A DNA stretch of 64,000 nt from Oligoflexus sp. (GTDB taxonomy: Bacteria; Bdellovibrionota_B; Oligoflexia; Oligoflexales; Oligoflexaceae): contig NZ_DASTAT010000111.1 in NCBI RefSeq assembly GCF_035712445.1, forward strand, positions 1 through 64,000, written 5' to 3'. The notes beneath the pieces are model-generated. The model saw only the letters and a program-made list of their open reading frames with translations, did no database searches and was not told the DNA's origin. Shown one piece after another: positions 42,481-50,988 of this stretch. Numbering within the stretch: position 1 is the first letter of the stretch; each line of letters starts with the position of its first letter. A program made the position numbers and the translations under genes.

Positions 42481-42666
42481 GGTCCACCTCGGCGTTTAAC
42501 TCAGCGAAACAGCTGGGAGCAATTCTTACCAAGCAATCCCAATGCCACATTTAACATATTGAATTCATTAAAATTTGCGGCTCGCCCTTGTTTACTTTTT
42601 GGGCAGATCTGTCAAGCCGGGAAGCACTGCGTTATGGTTATAGAAGGGAATTTTCACGGAGAGACC

Positions 42667-43665
42667 ATGCACGAGGAAGCGCAGCGCAGTCGGCGTTATT
42701 GGAAAATCCTGGCGACCACCCTGCATAAGGAAGGGCGTTATGCGGAAGCTCTCCGCATCTATCGGCAGGCCATACTTTTAAATCCTGATGATGCCGATCT
42801 CTGCTATAACCTTGGCAATCTTCTGCGCACGATCGGGCAGCATGAAAAGGCCATCGGCGTCTATGAGCATGCCTACCGATTGAATCCGAAGGATCCCGAC
42901 ATCCTCGTGAACCTCGCGCCCCTTTATCGTTCGACTCAAAAGCGCGACAAGGCGCGCGAGTGCTATGGAAAAATCCTCGCGCTCGATCCCGAGAACGTGA
43001 CGGCTCACTATTTCCTGGCGGCTTTGGATGGAAGCACGCCGCCGCGCGCACCCGCGGCTTATGTCATCGAACTCTTCGATCAGTATGCGGCGACCTATGA
43101 TCAGCACATGAATCAGGTGCTGAAGTATAAAGCTCCCGAGAGTCTGCGGAACCTCTTGAACAGCTATGGTCCCGCGCGCGGCCGGCGTTATGAGGCCTGT
43201 GACCTGGGCTGCGGAACGGGACGCAGCATGGACGCCTTTCAAAAGCTCGTGACCCACGTGGACGGCTACGATCTTTCGCCTGTGATGCTGGAGCGGGCGG
43301 CGGAAAGAAACATCTACCGCCAGCTGATAGCGGGCGACTGCATGGAAACCCTGGGAGCTGCCACGGAATCCTACGATCTTTTCCTGGCTGCCGATCTTCT
43401 GCCTTATATCGGCGAGGTCGACTCCCTTTTCACCGTGATCAGGCAGAAAGCCAAGTCCCCGGCTTTTTTATTGTTCAGCACCGAGTTTCAGGAAAGCGGG
43501 AATTCCCCGCGCCTTATGATAAGCGGGCGTTACCAGCATAGTCTTGCTTACATACAATCACGACTAAGGACGCATGGAATGCACCTGCGCGCCTTTCAGG
43601 TCGAGCCTTTGCGGCTTCAAGCCCAAGTACCCATCGCGGGCGGAATCTACCTTGTGGAAGTGTGA
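42667..43665 (+). CDS. TPR-methyltransferase fusion protein
   Basis: A 332-aa protein. Residues about 1-120 hold three to four TPR units (EGRYAEALRIYRQAILLNPD, LGNLLRTIGQHEKAIGVYEH, RDKARECYGKILALDPEN). From about 140 a class I methyltransferase follows: the lead-in LFDQYAATYDQHM is typical of this TPR-fused family, motif I is CDLGCGTG and GYDLSPVMLERA follows. Relatives modify unknown proteins or small molecules. GGAGAG precedes the ATG at 42667; a much longer open frame upstream overlaps the cysteine-repeat gene in antisense and is not coding. Confidence 0.87.
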   Translation: MHEEAQRSRRYWKILATTLHKEGRYAEALRIYRQAILLNPDDADLCYNLGNLLRTIGQHEKAIGVYEHAYRLNPKDPDILVNLAPLYRSTQKRDKARECYGKILALDPENVTAHYFLAALDGSTPPRAPAAYVIELFDQYAATYDQHMNQVLKYKAPESLRNLLNSYGPARGRRYEACDLGCGTGRSMDAFQKLVTHVDGYDLSPVMLERAAERNIYRQLIAGDCMETLGAATESYDLFLAADLLPYIGEVDSLFTVIRQKAKSPAFLLFSTEFQESGNSPRLMISGRYQHSLAYIQSRLRTHGMHLRAFQVEPLRLQAQVPIAGGIYLVEV

Positions 43666-43670
43666 GGGCC

Positions 43671-43700
43671 TTGCCAGACAGGCGTCTCCAAGGATACAAT
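43671..43700 (+). promoter_or_regulatory. Sigma-70-type promoter of the START-domain gene
   Basis: -35 TTGCCA (43671-43676), an 18-base spacer and -10 TACAAT (43695-43700), 40 bases ahead of the ATG and immediately after the stop of the preceding gene. Confidence 0.6.
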
Positions 43701-43739
43701 AAAAACAAATTTATCCTTTGCATCGCCAGGAGATTTTGC

Positions 43740-44438
43740 ATGATAGCACGGTCCATCGCTTTGGCCTTTGTTAGCCTTCTGTTATGGCAAGAGCCGGTCA
43801 GCGCCGGCGTGAAGGAATGGCAAAACATGGGCTGGCAGAAAATCAATGAAGAGGACGGCATTACCGTTTTCCGCAAGTCCTTCCCCGACAGCGAGGTCAA
43901 AGGCGTCGGCGGAGAATGCATCATCAATGCATCGGTCGGCAAGATCCTCTGGGTTTTGATGGATAATGAACACAAAGGGGATTGGGTCGATAAATTCAAA
44001 AGCACCAAGACCATCGAGACCCCTTCCGACCTCTCGAACATTCAGTATGCAGCGTTCTCGATGCCCTTTCCCGTCACCAACCGCGACTTCGTCTATCGCT
44101 ATGATTTTTCCGTCGATGAAAGCATAAACGCGGTCATCGTCGATGTGAAATCGGTGGAGCATCCAAAGGCTCCCGCCAAGGATTCGATCGGCGTCCGCGG
44201 CGTGATACTGCATGGACGTTATGTGCTGCAGCCCAAAGGTCCGAACCAGACTTTCGTCAAAGCGGAATATCTGGCCGATCCCAAAGGGATCCTGCCGACC
44301 TGGGTGGTGAACATCGTTCAAAAGAACTGGCCGTACAAGACGCTCGCCGGCCTTAGAAAGCAGGTGAAAAAGTCGTTCGTTCAGGAGTGGGACATCTATA
44401 ACAAGGTGATGAAGCCCAAAATGAAAGTGGCCCACTGA
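43740..44438 (+). CDS. Exported START/SRPBCC-domain lipid-binding protein
   Basis: A 232-aa protein with a signal peptide (ending PVSA) and a START-type helix-grip domain. Matching stretches are GWQKINEEDGITVFRKSFP, the helix VGKILWVLMDNEHKGDWVD, then NIQYAAFSMPFPVTNRDFVY (the NRDFV motif typical of START proteins) and a C-terminal helix WPYKTLAGLRKQVKKSF. The fold encloses a hydrophobic cavity for lipid or another apolar ligand. CAGGAGATTTT precedes the ATG. A periplasmic lipid-transfer or sensing role is inferred. Confidence 0.87.
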   Translation: MIARSIALAFVSLLLWQEPVSAGVKEWQNMGWQKINEEDGITVFRKSFPDSEVKGVGGECIINASVGKILWVLMDNEHKGDWVDKFKSTKTIETPSDLSNIQYAAFSMPFPVTNRDFVYRYDFSVDESINAVIVDVKSVEHPKAPAKDSIGVRGVILHGRYVLQPKGPNQTFVKAEYLADPKGILPTWVVNIVQKNWPYKTLAGLRKQVKKSFVQEWDIYNKVMKPKMKVAH

Positions 44439-44462
44439 AGCCGCCTTCCTTTGCCATCCAAT

Positions 44463-46178
44463 CTAGGCCGCATCCTTCCGTCTCGTCTCGTCCAGCACGA
44501 GGAACACAGGGATCCGGCCTTTGCCTTTGATATCCCGCTCGCCCAAGGCCTGGATTTGAAAACGGCCTTCCAGTCGCTGAAGGGTTGCTTCGGTCACCTG
44601 AATTTTTCCGGGAATGCCGGATGACTCCATGCGGCTTGCGGTATTGACCGTATCACCCCAAAGATCATAGAGAAACTTTTTGGTCCCGATCACGCCGGCC
44701 ACGACAGGCCCGGTATTGATGCCGATGCGCACCTGCAGTCGCTGTCCACGCGTGCGGCTGATATCCTCCAGAACGGCGAGCATGTCGAGGGCCATGCGTG
44801 TGACTGCTTCTGCGTGATCCTCTCTTTTTTCCGGCAGGCCGCCCACCACCATATAGGCATCACCAATCGTCTTGATCTTCTCGAGTCCATGTTTTTCTGC
44901 AAGGTGATCAAAGGCGGAAAACACTTCATTCAGCATATTGACCAGATATTCGGGGCTGACCTGGGTCGACATCGTCGTAAAGTCGACGATATCAGCGAAA
45001 AGGATTGTCACCTCCGCGTAGCTCTCGGCGATGACCCCGGAACTCTCTTTGAGTCGGGTGGCAATGGCATCCGGCAGCACGTTATGCAGCAGGCGTTCGG
45101 ACTTGCCCTTTTCGCGCTCCAGGAGCACATGAAGGTCCTCATGCGTCGTCAGCATGCGATTGATCGCAACGGAAAGCTGGCCGATCTCGTCCTGGCCGCT
45201 GCCTGTGATGCGGCGGCTCAGATCCTGACCTTCACCCAGCGCCACGACTTCCGCGGACAGGCGCGACATGCGGGCCAGAACAAAGCGCTCCAGAAGCCAA
45301 AGGATCATGACCGAGAATACGCTGGCGCAAATCACGACAGCGGAAATCAGATAATAAAGACTCTTCTGCCCTTGCATAAATATGGTTCGCGGCAAAACCA
45401 GCATCATGTAGAGAGCAGGCTGACCATCCAGGTCATGGATGAGTTCAATAGCCAAAAGCTCCTTGTCATTCATCGGCCGCATGGCCCTTGCATGATCCGT
45501 CTTCAGTCCCTTTGTGAGTTCCTGCTCAAGGCCATCCAGTTGGGCCTGCGAGAGCGGCTGCCAGCGCAGGTTCAAACGCGTCTGCTCGGCCAGAAGCCTG
45601 TTCTCTTGACCGGAAAGAAGGCGGCCCGTGACCATGAGGCCTTGCGAGGGGCCGCTCAGATTACTCTGAAGGATCTCGCGAGCCACAATCATCATCACAC
45701 CTTCCGGGACCTGCAAAAGTCCACGGACCGCGGCTTTATCCGTCTCGGGTTTCAGCCGCGGAAGGCGCGATTCGATGGCTTTTTTCCAGGCCTCGGGAAC
45801 GTCCATGGAGGCCTTGGCATCCAGATCGAAAGCGCCCGCATAGACGTTCTTCCCTTCAGGATTAAAAAGGAGGAGCAGGTTCCAGCGGGTGTTGCTGAAC
45901 GTCGAGTCGACCAGATTCACATCCGCGAAGGCCCTATCTTTGGTAATCATGTAGCGATAGAGATCATCCCAATAGCTGTAATCCTGGGTCGTTCGATCCA
46001 TGTGATCGAGCGAACCCATGAAGGCATTCACGCCGCGATCGAGATTCTGCAGGGCATCCTGCTCTTCAATCTGCCGATAGCTTTCCAAAAGGATGGAGCG
46101 AAGGCTGACCGTCAGCACCAGAAGGAGGGTGGTCAGGGTCATTGCCGTAATTAAGAGCGTTTTCAATCGTAAAGACAT
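44463..46178 (-). CDS. CHASE4-HAMP class III adenylate/guanylate cyclase
   Basis: A 571-aa membrane receptor cyclase. Its first helix (about 8-28) is followed by a CHASE4 periplasmic sensor (DRTTQDYSYWDDLYRYM near 60), a second helix (about 270-292), a HAMP linker and a cyclase domain (about 365-550). Cyclase motifs are EVTILFADIVDFT (metal Asp), IKTIGDAYMVVGGLP, LQVRIGINTGPVVAGVIG and LWGDTVNTASRMES, all intact. The Lys and Asp that select adenine are compatible with adenylate cyclase (KTIGDAY, LWGDTVN). With the CHASE2 cyclase at 6.4 kb it indicates several cAMP inputs. Confidence 0.93.
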   Translation of the reverse strand: MSLRLKTLLITAMTLTTLLLVLTVSLRSILLESYRQIEEQDALQNLDRGVNAFMGSLDHMDRTTQDYSYWDDLYRYMITKDRAFADVNLVDSTFSNTRWNLLLLFNPEGKNVYAGAFDLDAKASMDVPEAWKKAIESRLPRLKPETDKAAVRGLLQVPEGVMMIVAREILQSNLSGPSQGLMVTGRLLSGQENRLLAEQTRLNLRWQPLSQAQLDGLEQELTKGLKTDHARAMRPMNDKELLAIELIHDLDGQPALYMMLVLPRTIFMQGQKSLYYLISAVVICASVFSVMILWLLERFVLARMSRLSAEVVALGEGQDLSRRITGSGQDEIGQLSVAINRMLTTHEDLHVLLEREKGKSERLLHNVLPDAIATRLKESSGVIAESYAEVTILFADIVDFTTMSTQVSPEYLVNMLNEVFSAFDHLAEKHGLEKIKTIGDAYMVVGGLPEKREDHAEAVTRMALDMLAVLEDISRTRGQRLQVRIGINTGPVVAGVIGTKKFLYDLWGDTVNTASRMESSGIPGKIQVTEATLQRLEGRFQIQALGERDIKGKGRIPVFLVLDETRRKDAA

Positions 46179-46315
46179 TGGGTACCACGCCTTGGTTTTT
46201 CGATAAAAAACCCGATCGGCTAAATTTCAAAGGACTGAAAGACAAAAGTATTACGCGGGTGAATGATTTCAAATTTCCAAATCACGAGGAGGATTTGCGG
46301 GGAAGGAAAAGGCGG

Positions 46316-46341
46316 AAAATCCCCCGACCAGGGCCGGGGGA
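46316..46341 (-). terminator. Rho-independent terminator of the Spo0M gene
   Basis: Seven-base stem TCCCCCG/CGGGGGA around an eight-base loop; on the minus strand TTTT follows (46316-46319). It begins eight bases beyond the stop codon. Confidence 0.75.
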
Positions 46342-46348
46342 AGCAAAC

Positions 46349-47113
46349 TTAGACCTGCAGAGTATGCTGAATCAGACGTTCGAAGTCGGTTCGATCGGCC
46401 TCATCGTAAGCCACGCGGAAGAATCGGATCTGATCATCATGTCCCCCGAACATGGAGCGAAAACCCCGCGCCCGACGGTCCACTTCAAAGATCACATCCA
46501 TATCATAGGCACGATTGATAAAGGTCACTTCCACTTCTTCGAGGCGCCCGAAGTAATCCGATCCCGGATAGAATTCGATCTCCTGGAAGAAAGGCAGGCG
46601 CGCGCCTTGAATCTGACCATATTCGACATCCACCTTATGCAGGCGGAAACCGAGCCGTCTCATGGCATCCAGCACGTGCTGCTGGGCCGGGAGCGGACTG
46701 ATCCAAAGGGGATCTTTGTCACCGGAGTCCACGGCATTGGCAAGATGCACATGGGTCCTTAAATAAATCGACACAGGAACGTCATAGCCGTAGACGCGAT
46801 TCAAAGGAGCGTCCCAGGGAACACGCACTTCAAAGGGAATTTCCAGAGTCTGACCCGCCTTGATCTTCAGAGCAGGGGCCACGGTCTCGACACCGATCAC
46901 CACATTCTGCTGGGTTTCACCATCACCGACTTCCTGCTTCGCATAGGTTTCCAGCGCGATGTCGATGCGTTCGATCGCCTGGTCCACAGACCCACCTTGC
47001 AGGTTGACCGTGCCGCGCATCAATCCGCCTGGTGAAAGATTAGGGTTGGAAATTTTTGTATCAACCTTGGCGCCACCAATACCAACAGATGCCAGGATGC
47101 GACCGAAGACCAT
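46349..47113 (-). CDS. spo0M: Spo0M-family arrestin-like protein
   Basis: A 254-aa cytosolic protein of the SpoOM family: MVFGRILASVGIGGAKVDTK, SPGGLMRGTVNLQGG, IERIDIALET and IEFYPGSDYFGRLEEVEV. The family has two arrestin-like beta-sandwich domains and in Bacillus modulates sporulation and the cytoskeleton; in non-sporulating Gram-negatives its role is unknown. The gene is monocistronic, with its own terminator and an upstream promoter overlapped by a palindrome. Confidence 0.9.
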   Translation of the reverse strand: MVFGRILASVGIGGAKVDTKISNPNLSPGGLMRGTVNLQGGSVDQAIERIDIALETYAKQEVGDGETQQNVVIGVETVAPALKIKAGQTLEIPFEVRVPWDAPLNRVYGYDVPVSIYLRTHVHLANAVDSGDKDPLWISPLPAQQHVLDAMRRLGFRLHKVDVEYGQIQGARLPFFQEIEFYPGSDYFGRLEEVEVTFINRAYDMDVIFEVDRRARGFRSMFGGHDDQIRFFRVAYDEADRTDFERLIQHTLQV

Positions 47114-47190
47114 GTGTGTTTCCTCCAGAATGCTTGAGCGGGTTCGACAAGCTCGCGACTCAATCCATGAGCCAGCTCGACAACATCCCT

Positions 47191-47219
47191 AATAAACTAC
47201 GTCTGGAGATATAAATCAA
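47191..47219 (-). promoter_or_regulatory. Probable promoter of the Spo0M gene
   Basis: Minus-strand -35 TTGATT (47214-47219), a 17-base spacer and -10 TTTATT (47191-47196), in an AT-rich intergenic stretch. The match to consensus is moderate. Confidence 0.4.
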
Positions 47220-47231
47220 AACGATTGATTT
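47213..47231. promoter_or_regulatory. Palindromic operator candidate over the Spo0M -35
   Basis: Perfect inverted repeat AAATCAA-AACGA-TTGATTT (seven-base arms, five-base centre) that includes the putative -35 hexamer. This is the geometry of a repressor site. The binding protein is unknown. Confidence 0.55.
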
Positions 47232-47275
47232 GAAGTGAATCTTCGCTTTTTGTTATATGTTGAAAAGTCTACATA

Positions 47276-48829
47276 CTACTTCTGATTCCGTCGTTTCTTC
47301 AGCTGCAGGACATAAAGCGACGGCTCCGGCATCATCTGACCGGCGCTTTGAATGCTATCCTCGGCCCCGGTGTTCAGCGCGACGGCCCTGGCCTTGGGGA
47401 AGCTTTCATCGAGCTTATAGTAAAGCTTGATGCCCGGCTCACTGCCGAACACATAGCCGGTCCCGGTGTTGTAGGAATTCACAAAACCGCTGCCTTTCAC
47501 ATTCCAGATGACGTTCAAGGTTCCCGTCGGCCCGACGTTATTCGACTTATCCTGTCGATTGCCTATTTCAAGGCCATCATCCAGTTCGATCAGATCGAAA
47601 AGATTCGCGATGGCCAGGGATTCGTGGGTATCCACAGGTCCAACCGAGCAGTTATTCGCAAGATCCGCTTCCAGGGTGCTGCAGATACGCCCACCGCTGC
47701 TCCTGAACTTATGCACGACGTTTCCGCTGTTTGCAAAACGTCCGACAAAGGTCAGATTATGACGCCCGGCCGTACCCGAGGAGTTTTTGATCAAAACTTC
47801 ATTGGAGCCCGCCACCATGAAAAGATAACCGCTGCCTCCTGGACCACGGTTCTGGGTATGGGCCATATGCACATTATCGACGGTGACTCGATAACTCTTC
47901 CGAATGACAAGGCCGTGACTCAGGAGATGATGCACCTTCCCTTCGACGGGAAAACTGCTGACATTACGCACATAACAATCGCGGCACTGCACCATCAGAA
48001 GAGGCGAGGAGCCAGGCTTCGCTTCCCAGGCTTGGGTGACGCTCTCGGCTGCGTTATGCACGCCGATGCCTTCCAGGCCCAATTCCGAACTCGATCGTGT
48101 CAGGCGCTTCAGCTCAGCCTGATCCCTGATTTTAACCGGATAACGCAGGGGCGTATCCAGCGTCACCTTCTGACCATCAAGGGCTGTGACCTGTCGCCGA
48201 AAGATTTCAAACGAATTTCCGAGCTGTCCGTCCCACCAGGGCGAGGCCTGATGCTCGGCTATGAATTCCGGGCTCAGCTTAAAGGTCACGACGATATCAT
48301 CACCGATCTTAAGCCCCGTGCTATTCGTAACCGTGAGAGTTCGATCGCCGATCGCAGCATCCGCGCTCAGCTTCCACGATCCATCCGCAGGCGACTGCGT
48401 CCCTGTGAATTCACCGAGCATAAGCTTCGCGTCAGGATTGGTAAAAATAAGACGGGTTTTATCCGCACCGGCCCCCTGCAAAAGAATATTCCGCCCTATG
48501 ATCTGGACGGTTTGATCCAGGCGATAAGTGCCCTCGGGGATACGCAGCTTCATCGAGACACCTTTGGACATGGCCGCGGCAAAAGCCTTTTGAAAGGCCG
48601 GGGATGCATCCTCACGCCCATCATGCGGCGCTTCGATCACCTGCTCTTCGGCAAAACTCGCGGAGGCAATCACCCCAAGACCCTGACGATAGCCGGCATA
48701 GGAAAAGTCCTGCAGTTCAGCTTCCGGGCTGGCTTTGTCCATCAGCTCGCTGTCGGGTTGATTTTGGACACATTGCGTCAGAAGACATGCCAAACCCAAA
48801 AGGGCGGGAAAGCGGCAGAACCACATCAT
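47276..48829 (-). CDS. Lipoprotein with right-handed beta-helix (pectate-lyase-superfamily-like)
   Basis: A 517-aa predicted lipoprotein (signal MMWFCRFPALLGLACLLTQC with the lipobox Cys at about 20). The mature chain begins with a pectate-lyase-superfamily N-cap: EAPHDGREDASPAFQKAF, IPEGTYRLDQTVQI and NILLQGAGADKTRLIF. It continues with short repeated strands typical of a parallel beta-helix (VRNVSSFPVEGKVHHLL, VTVDNVHMAHTQNRG). Such proteins bind or cleave acidic glycans; no specific catalytic set was identified. GGAG lies six bases before the ATG pair. Confidence 0.82.
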   Translation of the reverse strand: MMWFCRFPALLGLACLLTQCVQNQPDSELMDKASPEAELQDFSYAGYRQGLGVIASASFAEEQVIEAPHDGREDASPAFQKAFAAAMSKGVSMKLRIPEGTYRLDQTVQIIGRNILLQGAGADKTRLIFTNPDAKLMLGEFTGTQSPADGSWKLSADAAIGDRTLTVTNSTGLKIGDDIVVTFKLSPEFIAEHQASPWWDGQLGNSFEIFRRQVTALDGQKVTLDTPLRYPVKIRDQAELKRLTRSSSELGLEGIGVHNAAESVTQAWEAKPGSSPLLMVQCRDCYVRNVSSFPVEGKVHHLLSHGLVIRKSYRVTVDNVHMAHTQNRGPGGSGYLFMVAGSNEVLIKNSSGTAGRHNLTFVGRFANSGNVVHKFRSSGGRICSTLEADLANNCSVGPVDTHESLAIANLFDLIELDDGLEIGNRQDKSNNVGPTGTLNVIWNVKGSGFVNSYNTGTGYVFGSEPGIKLYYKLDESFPKARAVALNTGAEDSIQSAGQMMPEPSLYVLQLKKRRNQK

Positions 48830-48924
48830 TTTCTGCTCCACATCAAAAAGAGAAAGGATCAGTCGACAGCAAATAGGTCCCGGAACCACCTGGCATTTGC
48901 AAAGCCTATTCCAGGCGATTCAGG

Positions 48925-49464
48925 CTAAAAATGGCCGCTGACACCGATCTTGGGATAAAAAAGCCATTCCTTTTCGATGGTCACAGATCCGACTTCAATT
49001 CGATCCGAATCTCCCTTCCAATAGCGGGCACCGAAACCGATTTCCCAAAAGACTCCCTTGCGATTCCACTGCAAGGACGGCTCGATCGCAACAGAGGACA
49101 TCGACGTGTCGGTGCTTTCGCTTTCCATAAAGGCCAGAGTATAGAGCCCGGTCTTGATCAGGGCCGCATAGGAGGGCGTCGCATACACTGTGGATACCAG
49201 GAAAAAACCATATTCCGGCGCCAGTCCACTCATCCCTTTAAAGGAATAAAGTCCGCCGTCCAAACCAATCTTGGAAACCAGCGAGGGAATCCCCATGTTC
49301 ATGACATAGGCTGCACCAAAGCGAATGCCAGGCGCTTCCTGCTTCAAGGCTTCCAGCCCCAGCTCAATCCATTGATCCTGGGCAGGAGGCATAAATGTTT
49401 CAGCGGAAACCCGGCCCGAAAATCCAGCAGCCAGGAAGACAAGAGGGATAAAAAAGTATTTCAT
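48925..49464 (-). CDS. Small putative outer-membrane barrel protein
   Basis: A 179-aa exported protein with a signal peptide (ending VSAE). Alternating strands such as IRFGAAYVMNMG, EYGFFLVSTVYA, IEPSLQWNRKGVFWEIGFGA and the terminal GVSGHF fit a small eight-strand barrel. The ATG at 49464 is preferred; a GTG nine bases earlier is possible. It is upstream of the beta-helix lipoprotein in the same direction with a 95-base gap. No family is recognised. Confidence 0.65.
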   Translation of the reverse strand: MKYFFIPLVFLAAGFSGRVSAETFMPPAQDQWIELGLEALKQEAPGIRFGAAYVMNMGIPSLVSKIGLDGGLYSFKGMSGLAPEYGFFLVSTVYATPSYAALIKTGLYTLAFMESESTDTSMSSVAIEPSLQWNRKGVFWEIGFGARYWKGDSDRIEVGSVTIEKEWLFYPKIGVSGHF

Positions 49465-49540
49465 AAGGTCCACTCAGGCAAATCGTTCATGGCAAAATCC
49501 GCGGGAAGTTTGCCACAGAAAAACGCGACTGGCGACCTGG

Positions 49541-49570
49541 AAAAAGGGCCCAGGCCAATCGCCTGGACCC
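49541..49570 (-). terminator. Rho-independent terminator of the SulP-CA/SPFH operon
   Basis: The stem GGGTCCAGGC/GCCTGGGCCC (one mismatch) with a five-base loop is followed on the minus strand by TTTTT (49541-49545), 12 bases after the last gene of the operon. Confidence 0.8.
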
Positions 49571-49582
49571 ATAGACCCTGGC

Positions 49583-50029
49583 TTACTTGGAGCCTTTTGT
49601 CCTGCTTTCTGACCCATCCTTGGTCGCGATGGGTGTTTTCATCGGGATTTTTCTGAGACGCGGCTGATCATCAAAGCGACTGAGGACCAGCGTGATCGCC
49701 TCACCCCAATCGGTCGCGAACGTTTCTGTGCGCTCGGCCCGTGATTTTTTCGTCACCGATTTGAGCACGCAGGTCCACGTTCCGGGATTGAGCCAAAGAC
49801 CATCATTATAGAAACGGTCCCCCCAATCGTAGATGATCTGTTCACCGGCTGCGAGCGTCTGTTCAGGCAGGACGATTTCCATCTCCAGAGCCGAGGTATT
49901 CCGGCAGGCGAGTGTCATCGCATCCTTGGCCTCATTGCGCAGAGTCCACTTCGTCGAGTGGGTCGAGGCCTGGGCCAGAGTTCCCACCGCAAGACCGATC
50001 ACAGCGCTGATCATTCCCATCTTGGACAT
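49583..50029 (-). CDS. Small secreted protein at the end of the SulP-CA/SPFH operon
   Basis: A 148-aa exported protein with a signal peptide (ending AQAS). The mature domain is short and beta-rich: KWTLRNEAKDAMTLACRN, IVLPEQTLAAGEQIIYDW, LWLNPGTWTCVLKSV. Two cysteines can pair, and a basic tail (KTPIATKDGSESRTKGSK) follows. AAGGA lies seven bases before the ATG. It starts 23 bases after the second SPFH gene and before a strong terminator, so it belongs to the operon. Its function is unknown. Confidence 0.72.
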   Translation of the reverse strand: MSKMGMISAVIGLAVGTLAQASTHSTKWTLRNEAKDAMTLACRNTSALEMEIVLPEQTLAAGEQIIYDWGDRFYNDGLWLNPGTWTCVLKSVTKKSRAERTETFATDWGEAITLVLSRFDDQPRLRKIPMKTPIATKDGSESRTKGSK

Positions 50030-50052
50030 CACGTTTTCCTTAAGTCACGGAG

Positions 50053-50988
50053 TTAACTTTGTCGACCATCCCGATCCGCGGCATGCATGGCCGTCTGGCG
50101 GCTGCCGTGAATGGGAATATGTTCAAAGACATTCGGTACGGCCATGGCCGCATCCAGAGCTTTCATCTCCGAATCCGCGAAGCCACGGAAGGCGACCGTG
50201 CGCTGCGGTTTCATCAGCGAAAGCTCATAGAGTTCGCGATAGGCGAAAAGAAGTTCCTGATTCTTGCTCAGCCTATGATAGGCATTGCCGACCGCCAGCG
50301 CATACTGTCCCTGGGCTTCAGCGACCAGAGCCGCGATCTTTGCCGACGTCTCAGCTTCCAGCTGCGCCGCTTCCAATCGACCTGCCTCTTCTATATCCGC
50401 ACGCGCCTTATCCAGCCGCGCCGCCACCGTATCAAAGAGCTGCTGCGCGACATCCGGCAAAAGACTGAGCTTACTGATGAAGACCAGCTCAATCTCAAGG
50501 CCCCAGCGCTGCGTCTCCTCGCGGATGTCCTCTTTCAGGATGCGGCCGAGTTCACTGCGATTGCTGAGGATCTGCTGGAATTCAAAGTTGCCGAGGATGG
50601 AGGCGGTGGAATTGGTCAGAAGACTTTGCAGCGCCGCCTCGAAATTTTCGACGCGGAACAAAGTATTCTCGGGCTTGACGATCGAGAGTTCGAGCCAAAG
50701 ATCGATCACGACCGTGGTGCCGCTCCGATCGTTCACATGAATCTCGGCATAATGACGAAAATCCCGCTTCAGGGACAGGGTTTGCGCCTTCACCCAGGGC
50801 CATGCCTTGCCGGGATAAAAGGCCAGACCAGGCTGATCGAGTGTGCGCTTCCATTTCCCAAAGCCGGTGATGATGGTGGCGGTCCCATCCTCGACTTCAA
50901 GCGTGACCATGCGAAACAGGAAAACGGCCAAGGGGATCATGAAGAACCCGCCCAGAAAACCCAGAACTATTGCGAAATTGATGGTCAT
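50053..50988 (-). CDS. SPFH/band-7 protein, second of pair
   Basis: A 311-aa membrane-anchored SPFH protein. It has an N-terminal helix (about 5-25), a band-7 domain (about 28-190; DQPGLAFYPGKAWPWVKAQT is the typical SPFH entry) and an Ala/Glu-rich coiled coil (about 190-240: ARLDKARADIEEAGRLEAAQ). Known family members (HflK/HflC, stomatin, flotillin) oligomerise into membrane cages or microdomains and regulate proteases and transporters. The start overlaps the first SPFH gene by four bases, suggesting a hetero-oligomer. Confidence 0.9.
   Translation of the reverse strand: MTINFAIVLGFLGGFFMIPLAVFLFRMVTLEVEDGTATIITGFGKWKRTLDQPGLAFYPGKAWPWVKAQTLSLKRDFRHYAEIHVNDRSGTTVVIDLWLELSIVKPENTLFRVENFEAALQSLLTNSTASILGNFEFQQILSNRSELGRILKEDIREETQRWGLEIELVFISKLSLLPDVAQQLFDTVAARLDKARADIEEAGRLEAAQLEAETSAKIAALVAEAQGQYALAVGNAYHRLSKNQELLFAYRELYELSLMKPQRTVAFRGFADSEMKALDAAMAVPNVFEHIPIHGSRQTAMHAADRDGRQS

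Noticed and set aside
41968..42666. A long upstream extension of the TPR-methyltransferase frame
   Set aside because: It overlaps the Cys-repeat gene in antisense and contains no TPR; the ATG at 42667 has its own ribosome site.
47348..48928. A 526-codon open frame on the plus strand
   Set aside because: Antisense to the beta-helix lipoprotein, which has a lipobox, a ribosome site and a pectate-lyase-type N-cap.
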